Source: Oscillospiraceae bacterium (GTDB lineage: Bacteria > Bacillota_A > Clostridia > Oscillospirales > Oscillospiraceae). Taken from it: DNA of 29,097 nt. Numbering within the stretch: position 1 is the stretch's first letter; each line of letters starts with the position of its first letter. The position numbers and the translations under genes were made by a program. Below, one piece after another: positions 14,684-22,129 of the stretch. The DNA lies in the NCBI GenBank assembly GCA_017936985.1, contig JAGBEM010000251.1:1-29097 (forward strand). The letters run 5' to 3'. The notes under the pieces were generated by a model. The model worked only from the letters and a program-made list of their open reading frames with translations. It was not told the origin of the DNA and made no database searches.

Positions 14684-15909
14684 CGGATCACCTCCTGCCG
14701 CACGGGATCTTGTTGCCCGGCCCGCAGATCCATGCCGGGAAACTGTGTCATAGTCGTGGTTCGGTTGTAACGGGTTCGGTTGTTGGCGGCTGATGTCGGC
14801 GCAGTCTGCACATTCGGGAACCGCTCCCCATCCCGCAGGCTGGTAGTCTCAATGCCGGAAAACTGGTCGTAGATCTCATCCCAGGTGGCGGCATCCACGC
14901 TACCTGTCTGGGGCAGGCCAAACCACCGCTGGGCAGCCAGTACCGCTTCTCGTGTAGCCGGACCGAAAATGCCGTCCACCTCAACCCGGGGGATCTCTGT
15001 GATGTAGGCAGACAGCACGGACAGCATATACTGTAGCAGCCGTATGTTTTCTCCTGTATCGCCCTCGTAGTAGGAATTTGGATAACTCCAGTCCACACTG
15101 TAAAACTGCTGCCCTTGACTGCGCAGCTCAGAAAGCCTGGTCACCGCCGTGTACAGCCGTACCAGTGCATACCAGGTTCCCGGCCCTACGATCCCATCGG
15201 GCTCCAGATCAAAGATCTGCTGAAATGCCCGGACAGACGCTTCCGTCCGGCTGCCAAAAATGCCGTCTACTGTTGCCAGTTTGGGGATGGCTGGGTAATT
15301 CTGCGCGATCCGGTTCAGCTCCACTTGGATCACAACTACATTTGGCCCGGAGCTGCCCCGACGCAGTGGCGTACCGGGATAGGATGAGGTAATGCCCCGA
15401 ATCGGCGCGTTGGTCACGATCTCTACATTTCCGTAGTAATTGCGCAGGATTTGGGTCGATGACTGACCTTGCTGTGCCAGGTTTTGACTGCCCCACTGAC
15501 TCAGACCCTGGCAGGTCACCGTAGTGCCGTTGCAGAATTTGGCTGCCAGTGGCTCCACAAAACCCGGTCTGCGCAGATAGTCGTTAAAAAGTTCATCCAC
15601 GATCCGGGAAACATTCTCAAAATAACTGCGCCCATTCACAAAGAACTGATCGTAGGCGGTAGAGCTGGTAATGTCAAAATCATAGCCCCGGCTCCGGTAA
15701 AACTCCGTGTAGACCCGGTTCAGCGCATAGGAAACGATGGCTAAGATGTTGGCTCTTAATGCACTTTCCTCCCAGGTGGGATAGATCTCGCTGGAAGCAA
15801 CATTTTTTACATAATCGATAAACGGCACCGTCACATTGGCGGCGCTTTGCGACGGCGCTCCTAGATGTACAGTGATATTCTGAGGTACATAGGGGATGAC
15901 GGTAGGCAT
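14680..15909 (-). CDS. sleC: SleC-like spore cortex-lytic protein (SpoIID-like domain plus two PG-binding repeats)
   Basis: A 409-residue protein resembling the mature part of clostridial SleC, the cortex-lytic enzyme activated at germination. Residues ~1-175 form the SleC/SpoIID-LytB-like domain: VPFIDYVKNVASSEIYPTWE, RANILAIVSYALNRVYTEF, SRGYDFDITSSTAYDQ and the SpoIID-type CQGLSQWGSQNLAQQG end followed by an NYYGN segment. Residues ~185-260 and ~290-355 are PG_binding_1 repeats (VDGIFGSRTEASVRAFQ; VDGIFGPATREAVLAAQ). The C-terminal ~45 residues are low-complexity Asn/Thr/Arg. In clostridial SleC the N-terminal pre-pro region is fused to this domain; here it is a separate upstream ORF ten bases away. 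There is no signal peptide, consistent with synthesis in the mother cell and assembly onto the forespore. AGGAGG precedes ATG 15909. Confidence 0.8.
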   Translation of the reverse strand: MPTVIPYVPQNITVHLGAPSQSAANVTVPFIDYVKNVASSEIYPTWEESALRANILAIVSYALNRVYTEFYRSRGYDFDITSSTAYDQFFVNGRSYFENVSRIVDELFNDYLRRPGFVEPLAAKFCNGTTVTCQGLSQWGSQNLAQQGQSSTQILRNYYGNVEIVTNAPIRGITSSYPGTPLRRGSSGPNVVVIQVELNRIAQNYPAIPKLATVDGIFGSRTEASVRAFQQIFDLEPDGIVGPGTWYALVRLYTAVTRLSELRSQGQQFYSVDWSYPNSYYEGDTGENIRLLQYMLSVLSAYITEIPRVEVDGIFGPATREAVLAAQRWFGLPQTGSVDAATWDEIYDQFSGIETTSLRDGERFPNVQTAPTSAANNRTRYNRTTTMTQFPGMDLRAGQQDPVRQEVIR

Positions 15910-15919
15910 ATACTACCTC

Positions 15920-16300
15920 CTAAAGATTTTGCGGCGGGGTAGGGAAGTTCTCTGACTTGCTCCACTCAGCCGGCAATTCCGACAGCGGGATCATTTCCAA
16001 TTGCTGGATGGTCACCGTGTCCGCAAAGACCTGCAGATCGTCTATGGTGATCTGCTCGTAACCACGAAGCCTGGCGGTCAGATTGACGGTAGTAAAGGGA
16101 ACTTCTCCGGTGTCCGGCGACTGACTGGCAGACAGCTCCGGAACGGTTAAGCTGATGGGCGTGATCTTGCCGCTGCGGTCTGTCAATGCCATGGCGATGG
16201 CTGTGCCGTCGGCGGCGGTAACGGTGATGGAAACATCCTGTAATGGGATCTGCGCGAAGCTGGAAAAGGCGCGTACCTGTATGTAACCTGTGGCTGGCAG
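15920..16300 (-). CDS. SleC pre-pro-like beta-domain protein (CTG start proposed)
   Basis: A ~126-residue protein beginning (L/M)PATGYIQVRAFSSFAQIP and containing ITVTAADGTAIAMALTDRSG and VNLTARLRGYEQITID strands, a carboxypeptidase-regulatory-like beta sandwich. The N-terminal pro-region of clostridial SleC has the same sort of domain, so this looks like that region split off as its own gene. An ATG exists at 16348, but it would lie upstream of the predicted sigma-K-type promoter. AAAGGAGG at 16315-16308 instead points to CTG 16300 with seven-base spacing. No ATG, GTG or TTG lies at the right distance. The next gene begins ten bases after its stop. The function as a pro-peptide or chaperone for the SleC-like enzyme is inferred. 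Confidence 0.7.
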   Translation of the reverse strand: MPATGYIQVRAFSSFAQIPLQDVSITVTAADGTAIAMALTDRSGKITPISLTVPELSASQSPDTGEVPFTTVNLTARLRGYEQITIDDLQVFADTVTIQQLEMIPLSELPAEWSKSENFPTPPQNL

Positions 16301-16327
16301 AAAAATTCCTCCTTTCGGTTTTCTGTA

Positions 16328-16356
16328 TAGGATATGCACCGATACCATTATTTGTT
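16328..16356 (-). promoter_or_regulatory. Sigma-K-like promoter of the SleC-like cluster
   Basis: On the minus strand AACA (16356-16353), 16 bases, then GCATATCCTA (16337-16328), matching mACm / gCATAnnnTA of sigma-K. No sigma-A -10/-35 pair is seen ahead of this cluster. The start point would fall near 16320, just before the ribosome site at 16315-16308. Confidence 0.5.
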
Positions 16357-16438
16357 ACTCTCTCAGCTCCCTGTGAGCAAGCGGAATCTTTTGGTTTTCC
16401 AAGGAGAAGAAAATTTGTAAAAATTCCCCAAAGAGGTA

Positions 16439-16467
16439 TTGCAAAAAATCTACTACCATGTTATACT
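16439..16467 (+). promoter_or_regulatory. Promoter of the surface-protein gene
   Basis: TTGCAA (16439-16444), 17 bases, TATACT (16462-16467). Start near 16474, with a ~75-base leader and AAGGAGG at 16534-16540. Confidence 0.7.
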
Positions 16468-16550
16468 TTAACCGAAGTATGTTGAGAACTTATCGCTACA
16501 TACCGCGCAATCCCCGGTAACCCCATAAAAAACAAGGAGGAATTCAAAAA

Positions 16551-18884
16551 ATGAAAACCACTCGCAAGATCCTGAGCGTGCTGCTCGTCCTGGCTATGGT
16601 TTCCGCTATGTTCATCGTCGGCGTTTCCGCTGAAGGCGAAAATACGGCTTACCAGGCAAATGCCTACGTATCTAAGGCTGATGGCGTATTCTCCGAACTG
16701 CCTGCTGGCGTTACCTATCTGTCCGTTGACGGCGATGATGCGGATACCGATCCTGATCTGCTGATCGGCACAGGTAACGAAGCCGAAGGCAAGCCTACTA
16801 CTTGGAATAAGAACATTAGAGGCAAGGCATATGTTACTAATGGCTCTGTTATTAGTGACGGCAAGGTGACTACAAACAAAATTTCTGGTCTGACCAACAA
16901 AACCAGTCACCTGTCTGGAACCGATGAAATCGGTGATTACCGTGAGCTTTGGGGCGGCAAATACTATCACGAGCTCATTTATCTCGGCAATAAGGCTGCA
17001 TATCAGGAATACGGCATTGGCGTATATCCCAGCGCACTGGTTGGCGCAGAGGATCAGCAGTATGTTATGTTTGATGTGACGGATTACGATGTGTTCTATT
17101 CTGCCATTGGCTACACATACGAGTGCGTAAACGTGAACCCCACCAACATCACCAAAGATGTTGAGGTCAATGTAAACGGCGCCATCGTAAAGGGTACTGC
17201 ATCCGGCTCCAAGAATGGTTCCAACACCATCGTTTTCTATGTTTACGGTTCTCCCAATGCTGTTACCGATGCGAAGGATTCCAGCTTTGTTCTGCTGGCT
17301 GAGTCTGAGACCATCAACGGCTGGGAAGTCGGCGAGTTCAATGTGGATATTTCCGATTACAAGACCCTGAAGCTGGTTGTCAGCGCCACAGATAAGATCG
17401 GTGGCAGCGATGCTGCTTGGGGCAATGCCTGTGTTTACAAACTGAACGACTTCACCGTTAACTACGACGGCAACGGCGGCAAGACTGCTGACAACAAGAC
17501 CACTCTGGTTGACACTGAGAATGTAGAGAACACCAATGACACCACCGCTTCCATCGCCGCTGATAACTGCACCTTCGAGAAGGAAGGCTACAGCTTCACC
17601 GGCTGGAACACCAAGGCTGACGGCACCGGCACTGCTTATGCTGCTGGCGCTTCCATCGCCCTGACTGTTGACGCTCCCTCCGTCACTCTGTACGCACAGT
17701 GGGAAGAAAAGGCTGCCGGCGCTACCTACTACAAGGTCACCTTCGTAGCCGACGGCGCTACCGTCACCGAGATCGAGGTCGAGGCTGGCAAGGATGCCAC
17801 CATGCCCGCCGTTCCTGCTAAGGAAGGCTACAACGGCGCATGGGATAAGGACGGCAAGGCTATCGCTGCCGACACCACCATCACCGCTGTCTACACCAAG
17901 AAGACCTACACCGTCACCTTTGTGATCCCCGGCCTGGACAACACCACCGCTACTGTGGAGCACGGCGCTGACGCTACTCTGCCCACCATCCCTGCAAAGT
18001 CCGGCCTGACCGGCACTTGGGATAAGGACGGCAAGAACATCACTGCTGATACCACCATCACTGCTTCTTATGTCCGCACTGCCATCGTTGTTAAGCCCAG
18101 CACCTCTGTCAAGGGCCTGAAGGGTGCTACCAACAAGCAGTGGCTGTCCGACCTGTATGCTAAGGACATCAAGGATGCTGCCAACCACATTATGGTTGAC
18201 AACCCCAAGTATGTTGCTTACAGCCACGTTCAGAAGAACGCCAAGTTCCCCGATGGCCGTATCTTCTCCGTTAACGTGAACTTCTTCAACCGCGCTGGCA
18301 TCTACACTGCTGACGGTTACACCCACCTGGAAAAGGATACTCTGGAAGCCAATGGCAAGACCTACAAGAATACCGATATCGTTCTGGGCAAGTCCGCCAC
18401 CATCTATGAAAAGGGCCTGTCCATGCAGCCCAACGCTACCGTCGTATTCGACCTGACCAACATCAAGGGTGACTACTTCTACGCAGTTGCCGGTATGACC
18501 GGTATGGCTAACAACACCGAGTACATGACCGGTGTCGATGCCAAGAAGCTGCCTCAGGATCTAACCTTCGCAGTCTACGGCTCCACCGCTGCAACCTACA
18601 GCGAGGACGCTCAGTTTGAACTGCTGGCCTCCTGTGAGCACCTGACTGACGCTGAACTGGCTGAGTTCAATGTCAACATCGAAGGCTACAAGTATCTGAA
18701 GCTGGTCTGTAAGACCAATGTTGCTTCCAGCAACAACGAAGCTGCATGGGCAAACCTGTGCATCTACACTGCTGATACTGCAGCTGCTACCGCTGACGGC
18801 TTCTACATGACCGCTGTTGCTGCCGCTATCGTGGCTGCTACCTCCGTGGTTGCTCTGGTCGTCGCTCGCAAGAAGTTCTTCTAA
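16551..18884 (+). CDS. Large surface protein with NPCBM-like regions and InlB-type repeats
   Basis: A 777-residue exported protein. The signal peptide covers ~1-27 (KKxx start, ends GVSA). Residues ~35-300 form a first NPCBM-like carbohydrate-binding region (end motif YKTLKLVVSATDKIGGSDAA then WGNACVY). Residues ~303-385 are a Listeria-Bacteroides/InlB B-type repeat (VNYDGNGG, GYSFTGWNTKADGTGTAYAA, VTLYAQW). Two shorter related beta repeats follow (~393-446 and ~450-506), each ending DKDGK..I.ADTTITA. Residues ~517-743 form a second NPCBM-like region (YKYLKLVCKTN, AAWANLCIY). The end is ADGFYMTAVAAAIV, a hydrophobic helix and RKKFF: a membrane anchor without LPXTG. Codon use is strongly biased (ACC, GCT, GGC, AAG), especially after ~17200, which suggests very high expression. 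The partner glycan is unknown. A 621-codon antisense frame here is an artefact of that bias. Confidence 0.85.
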   Translation: MKTTRKILSVLLVLAMVSAMFIVGVSAEGENTAYQANAYVSKADGVFSELPAGVTYLSVDGDDADTDPDLLIGTGNEAEGKPTTWNKNIRGKAYVTNGSVISDGKVTTNKISGLTNKTSHLSGTDEIGDYRELWGGKYYHELIYLGNKAAYQEYGIGVYPSALVGAEDQQYVMFDVTDYDVFYSAIGYTYECVNVNPTNITKDVEVNVNGAIVKGTASGSKNGSNTIVFYVYGSPNAVTDAKDSSFVLLAESETINGWEVGEFNVDISDYKTLKLVVSATDKIGGSDAAWGNACVYKLNDFTVNYDGNGGKTADNKTTLVDTENVENTNDTTASIAADNCTFEKEGYSFTGWNTKADGTGTAYAAGASIALTVDAPSVTLYAQWEEKAAGATYYKVTFVADGATVTEIEVEAGKDATMPAVPAKEGYNGAWDKDGKAIAADTTITAVYTKKTYTVTFVIPGLDNTTATVEHGADATLPTIPAKSGLTGTWDKDGKNITADTTITASYVRTAIVVKPSTSVKGLKGATNKQWLSDLYAKDIKDAANHIMVDNPKYVAYSHVQKNAKFPDGRIFSVNVNFFNRAGIYTADGYTHLEKDTLEANGKTYKNTDIVLGKSATIYEKGLSMQPNATVVFDLTNIKGDYFYAVAGMTGMANNTEYMTGVDAKKLPQDLTFAVYGSTAATYSEDAQFELLASCEHLTDAELAEFNVNIEGYKYLKLVCKTNVASSNNEAAWANLCIYTADTAAATADGFYMTAVAAAIVAATSVVALVVARKKFF

Positions 18885-18924
18885 TTCTACATTAGATACT
18901 TCTGAATATTCCCAATAACACCCG

Positions 18925-18957
18925 CCGGGCGGACCTTGCAGGTCCGCCCGGTTTTTT
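18925..18957 (+). terminator. Terminator of the surface-protein gene
   Basis: CCGGGCGGACC and GGTCCGCCCGG form a perfect 11-bp stem around TTGCA, followed by six T residues. Confidence 0.95.
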
Positions 18958-18983
18958 GCTGTATGCATAATGCGGTTTTGCTT

Positions 18984-19412
18984 TTACAAAAACGGTTCCA
19001 TCTGCTTGATGTTTTCGTTCTCCCGATCCAGCAGCTTCTGAGACAGGGCTTCCACCCGGCTATCCTTGTGGGTAAAGCTGTGCAGATTCTTTAGCCCTTT
19101 GATCACGCCCCGGGTGTTCCCTTGGATCATCATGGCGGCAATCTTGGAATCCGCCCGCTTTCCGTTCATCCGCGCGCGGATCATCATTTCCGACATGGCC
19201 CGAACACCGGAATTGGGTCCCGACAGTTCCCAGCCCCGCATATCCGCGATTTGCTGCGCTTCCCGTTCGATGCTGTCATATTCCCGCAGCTGGGATTTTA
19301 GCGCCTGTTTCATTTCTTCGCTGACAGCCTTCTTTTCCACACAGCGAATACCGATCTGGCCCATTTGTGTGGTTTTCAGAATGGAGCCAAGCAGATCTTT
19401 ATTTGTTTTCAT
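18984..19412 (-). CDS. Small helical protein of unknown function
   Basis: A 142-residue protein, predicted almost fully alpha-helical, without signal peptide or membrane segment. Notable stretches are KTTQMGQIGIRCVEKKAV, LKSQLREYDSIEREAQQIAD, SKIAAMMIQGNTRGVIKGLK and a terminal ENIKQMEPFL. The helix pattern with repeated Glu/His recalls ferritin-like or DUF2383-type small proteins, but no clear metal-ligand set (E-x2-H pairs) is visible, so I do not assign one. I believe similar unannotated proteins occur across Oscillospiraceae, but this is memory and unverified. It runs divergently from asnB, with ~100 bases between the starts, and its ribosome site is weak (AGGTGATG). Confidence 0.7.
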   Translation of the reverse strand: MKTNKDLLGSILKTTQMGQIGIRCVEKKAVSEEMKQALKSQLREYDSIEREAQQIADMRGWELSGPNSGVRAMSEMMIRARMNGKRADSKIAAMMIQGNTRGVIKGLKNLHSFTHKDSRVEALSQKLLDRENENIKQMEPFL

Positions 19413-19511
19413 TTTTCATCACCTGCCCATAGCATACCAAAGAACCGCCGGCCTATCCGTGCCAAAATTTGCCGCTGCTGCATAATATGCTTTTGTGGAA
19501 GGAGGAATATT

Positions 19512-21335
19512 ATGTGTGCGATCGCAGGGATCCTTGATCTGCATGCCGCCCAGGCTGTTATTGACTGCCAGCTGCGCACCATGACGCGCCGTGGCCCGGA
19601 TGCTTCTGCGTATTTTCAGGAAGGCGCCTGCGCCTTACTCCATGCCCGGTTGGCGGTCATTGATCCCACCGGCGGTGCGCAGCCCATGCAGCTTACATTT
19701 GCCGGAGAAACCTATACCATTATTTATAACGGCGAGCTATACAATACGCCCCAGCTGCGCCGGGAACTGGAAAAACTGGGCCATCATTTTATCGGCCACT
19801 CCGATACAGAGGTGCTTCTGCATGGCTATGCCCAGTGGGGCAGCCATGTTGTGGAAAAGTGTAACGGTATCTTCGCTTTTGCCGTCTGGGAGCATGGCGC
19901 AAAACGGCTGTTTCTTGCCCGGGACCGAATGGGTGTCAAGCCCTTGTTCTACAAGCTCCATCAGGGTGGCCTGCTTTTTGCTTCGGAGATCAAAACCATT
20001 CTCGCATATCCTACTGTCCGCTCGGAACTGGACGAACAGGGTGCGGCAGAAATTCTGCTCCTTGGCCCCGGCAGAATGCCCGGCTGCGGCGTGTTCCGGG
20101 GCATACAGGAGATAGAGCCTGGCTGGTGCGGATATTATGCCCAGGGAAAACTGGAATTAAAGCGCTACTGGTATCTGCAGGACCGGGAACACCGGGAGAA
20201 TTTTGAAGAAACTGCCGAGATGGTCCGTGCCTTGGTCACCGATGCGATCCTTGGGCAAACAGTTTCCGATGTTCCCATCGGTACCTTCTTGTCCGGTGGA
20301 CTGGATTCCAGCCTGATCACTGCAGTCTGCGCCGGCGAAATGGCAAAAAAGGGGCAGTGGCTCACCACCTTTTCCGTGGACTACGTGGATAATGATAAAT
20401 ACTTTGTTCCCAATAAATTCCAGCCCAACTCCGATGGACACTATATCCGCCTGATGCAGTCGGCTTTCCATACCGACCACCACTGGTGCATCCTTTCCCC
20501 CCAAGACTTGGTGGATGCCTTGGAAGATGCCACCATAGCCCGGGATCTTCCCGGTATGGCGGATGTGGATTTTTCTCTGCTGGCATTCTGCCGTAAGATC
20601 AAGGATCATGTGACTGTAGCCTTGTCCGGCGAATGTGCCGATGAGATCTTCGGCGGCTATCCCTGGTACCGGGATCCGGAGATAAGGGATCGGGACGGAT
20701 TCCCATGGGCACAGAATACCGCTCAGCGCTGCCGCTTGCTTTCCCCAGCCTTGACGCAAAAGCTGGATGGGGAGGACTATGTCCAACAGCGCTATCTGGA
20801 TACCTGTCGGCAAAGTGACATCCTGCCGGGCACATCTTCCCGGGAGCGCCGCATGAAAGAAATGGTGAATCTGAACCAGCGCTGGTTTATGCAGACGCTG
20901 CTGGATCGCAAAGACCGGATGAGTATGTACTCCGGGCTGGAGGTCCGGGTGCCCTTCTGCGACCACCGAATTGCGGAGTACCTCTATGGTGTTCCCTGGG
21001 AGTTTAAAGATTACCGCGGTAAGGAAAAGGGGTTGCTGCGCCATGCCATGGCAGCTTACCTGCCGGAAGAAGTCTTGTGGCGCAAGAAGAGCCCCTATCC
21101 CAAGACCTTTGATCCTAAGTATCTGGAATTGGTCTCCCTGCGGCTGCGGAAACTGCTGGATAAAAAGGATGCACCGCTATTCGCCCTTATTTCCAAAACG
21201 GAAGCGGAAAGCATTCTCACACAGGATGCCCCCTGGCCTTGGTACGGCCAACTGATGCGCAGACCTCAGACCATTGCCTATCTGCTGCAGATCAATTTCT
21301 GGCTGGAACACTATCATGTGGAGCTGGTGTTCTGA
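19512..21335 (+). CDS. asnB: Asparagine synthase (glutamine-hydrolysing)
   Basis: A 607-residue class B asparagine synthetase converting aspartate, ATP and glutamine to asparagine. The start is MCAIAGILDL, where Cys2 becomes the N-terminal nucleophile of the glutaminase domain. The longer frame from 19365 must therefore be wrong, and GGAGG lies just ahead of ATG 19512. The glutaminase half (~2-215) shows RRGPDAS, HARLAVIDP, IYNGELYN, GHSDTEVLLHGY and FLARDRMGVKPLFY. The synthetase half has the PP-loop VPIGTFLSGGLDSSLIT, TTFSVDY, ALSGECADEIFGGYPWY and DRMSMYSGLEVRVPFCDH. All catalytic blocks are present and the length is normal for the Firmicute ~610-residue group. No T-box or other leader structure is visible upstream. 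Confidence 0.95.
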   Translation: MCAIAGILDLHAAQAVIDCQLRTMTRRGPDASAYFQEGACALLHARLAVIDPTGGAQPMQLTFAGETYTIIYNGELYNTPQLRRELEKLGHHFIGHSDTEVLLHGYAQWGSHVVEKCNGIFAFAVWEHGAKRLFLARDRMGVKPLFYKLHQGGLLFASEIKTILAYPTVRSELDEQGAAEILLLGPGRMPGCGVFRGIQEIEPGWCGYYAQGKLELKRYWYLQDREHRENFEETAEMVRALVTDAILGQTVSDVPIGTFLSGGLDSSLITAVCAGEMAKKGQWLTTFSVDYVDNDKYFVPNKFQPNSDGHYIRLMQSAFHTDHHWCILSPQDLVDALEDATIARDLPGMADVDFSLLAFCRKIKDHVTVALSGECADEIFGGYPWYRDPEIRDRDGFPWAQNTAQRCRLLSPALTQKLDGEDYVQQRYLDTCRQSDILPGTSSRERRMKEMVNLNQRWFMQTLLDRKDRMSMYSGLEVRVPFCDHRIAEYLYGVPWEFKDYRGKEKGLLRHAMAAYLPEEVLWRKKSPYPKTFDPKYLELVSLRLRKLLDKKDAPLFALISKTEAESILTQDAPWPWYGQLMRRPQTIAYLLQINFWLEHYHVELVF

Positions 21336-21385
21336 AAAAAGTTGAAATTTTGGCAAAATAACCACATGAAATTTTTCTCTTTGTA

Positions 21386-21394
21386 TGCTATAAT
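21386..21394 (+). promoter_or_regulatory. Extended -10 promoter of the carD-like gene
   Basis: TGCTATAAT gives a TGn extended -10 with consensus TATAAT (21389-21394). The -35 region (ATGAAA) is poor, as often in extended -10 promoters. The ATG follows ~50 bases later. Confidence 0.65.
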
Positions 21395-21442
21395 TAATAT
21401 GCTGTTATATAAAAAACTGCATTGGCGGAAAGGGGAAAGCAA

Positions 21443-21946
21443 ATGTACAAGATCGGTGATCATGTGGTGTATGGTATACACGGCGTCTGCCGTGTTTTGG
21501 ACCAGGAAGAGCGGACAGTGGACCGCAAAAAGGTTCTGTACTATGTGCTGGAACCTTTGGAGCAGACCGGTGCCAGATACTATATTCCGGCCCACAATCA
21601 GGCGGCACTGGCAAAACTGCGTCCGGTCATGAGCCGCCAGGAGCTGGATGCATTGCTTGTCTCTGATGCGGTTCGTAAAGACAGCTGGGTCCCGGATGAA
21701 AACCAGAGAAAGCAGGTCTACCGGGAACTGATCAATTCCGGCGACCGGGCAGCACTGATTTGCATGGTGGGATCACTGCACCGGCACAAGGAAGCCCAGG
21801 CGGCGGCTGGCCGAAAGTTCCACCTGTGCGATGAAAATTTCCTCCGGGATGCAGAAAAGCTCCTCAGTTCGGAATTTGCGCTGATATTGGGCGTTGCTCC
21901 GAATCAGGTGCAGGGATATATCGTATCGGCACTAAAAATCGAATAA
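21443..21946 (+). CDS. CarD/CdnL-family RNA polymerase-binding regulator
   Basis: A 167-residue CarD-like protein. The N-terminal RNA polymerase-interaction (Tudor-like) domain starts MYKIGDHVVYGIHGVCRVLD and includes KVLYYVLEPLEQTGARYYIP. The C-terminal helical domain (~75-165) has QVYRELINSGDRAALICMV, LHRHKEAQAAAGRKFHLCDE and a final EFALILGVAPNQVQGYI. CarD proteins bind the RNA polymerase beta subunit and stabilise open promoters. ATG 21443 is preferred over the upstream in-frame 21422, because GGAAAGGGGAAAG lies ahead of it and the conserved domain begins exactly there. It has its own promoter and terminator. Confidence 0.9.
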   Translation: MYKIGDHVVYGIHGVCRVLDQEERTVDRKKVLYYVLEPLEQTGARYYIPAHNQAALAKLRPVMSRQELDALLVSDAVRKDSWVPDENQRKQVYRELINSGDRAALICMVGSLHRHKEAQAAAGRKFHLCDENFLRDAEKLLSSEFALILGVAPNQVQGYIVSALKIE

Positions 21947-21955
21947 ACGATCATT

Positions 21956-21985
21956 CCCCGGCAGCATCCGCTGCCGGGGAGTTTT
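21956..21985 (+). terminator. Terminator of the carD-like gene
   Basis: CCCCGGCAGC and GCTGCCGGGG form a perfect stem with an ATCC loop, followed by AGTTTT. Confidence 0.88.
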
Positions 21986-22059
21986 GTGCATTGTATAGAA
22001 AACCCCAATTTGTACACCTTCTACAAGAACGCGGCACACGGACAACTGTATTTTCTGCA

Positions 22060-22087
22060 TTGACAAAACCTGTCTAAGGTGTATAAT
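22060..22087 (+). promoter_or_regulatory. Promoter of the citrate synthase operon
   Basis: TTGACA (22060-22065), 16 bases, TATAAT (22082-22087). Start near 22094, with the first gene at 22130 (AAAGGGG ribosome site). Confidence 0.8.
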
Positions 22088-22097
22088 TGTATACAAT
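22086..22097. promoter_or_regulatory. Probable GntR operator overlapping the start site
   Basis: ATTGTATACAAT is a perfect 12-bp palindrome of the TTGTATACAA type bound by FadR/VanR-subfamily GntR regulators. It covers the last two bases of the -10 box and the start site. Similar words, ATTGTATAGAA (21990-22000) and TTGTACACCTT (22010-22020), lie upstream. The regulator encoded at 23521 is the obvious candidate. Confidence 0.65.
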
Positions 22098-22129
22098 AAT
22101 CCAAGAACACAGCGAAAGGGGCGCTTCTC

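Noticed and set aside
15871..15879. Another AGTGATATT word
   Set aside because: It lies in the coding sequence of the SleC-like gene at its conserved N-terminus, so it is most likely chance.
16461..18326. A 621-codon open frame on the minus strand opposite the surface-protein gene
   Set aside because: It is a mirror of the strongly biased codon use of the plus-strand gene, has no ribosome site, no recognisable domain and low-complexity Val/Gly/Ser content. The plus-strand protein has a signal peptide, domains and a terminator.
19413..19511. T-box or riboswitch in front of asnB
   Set aside because: The gap is only ~100 bases, with no T-box core, specifier loop or terminator hairpin.
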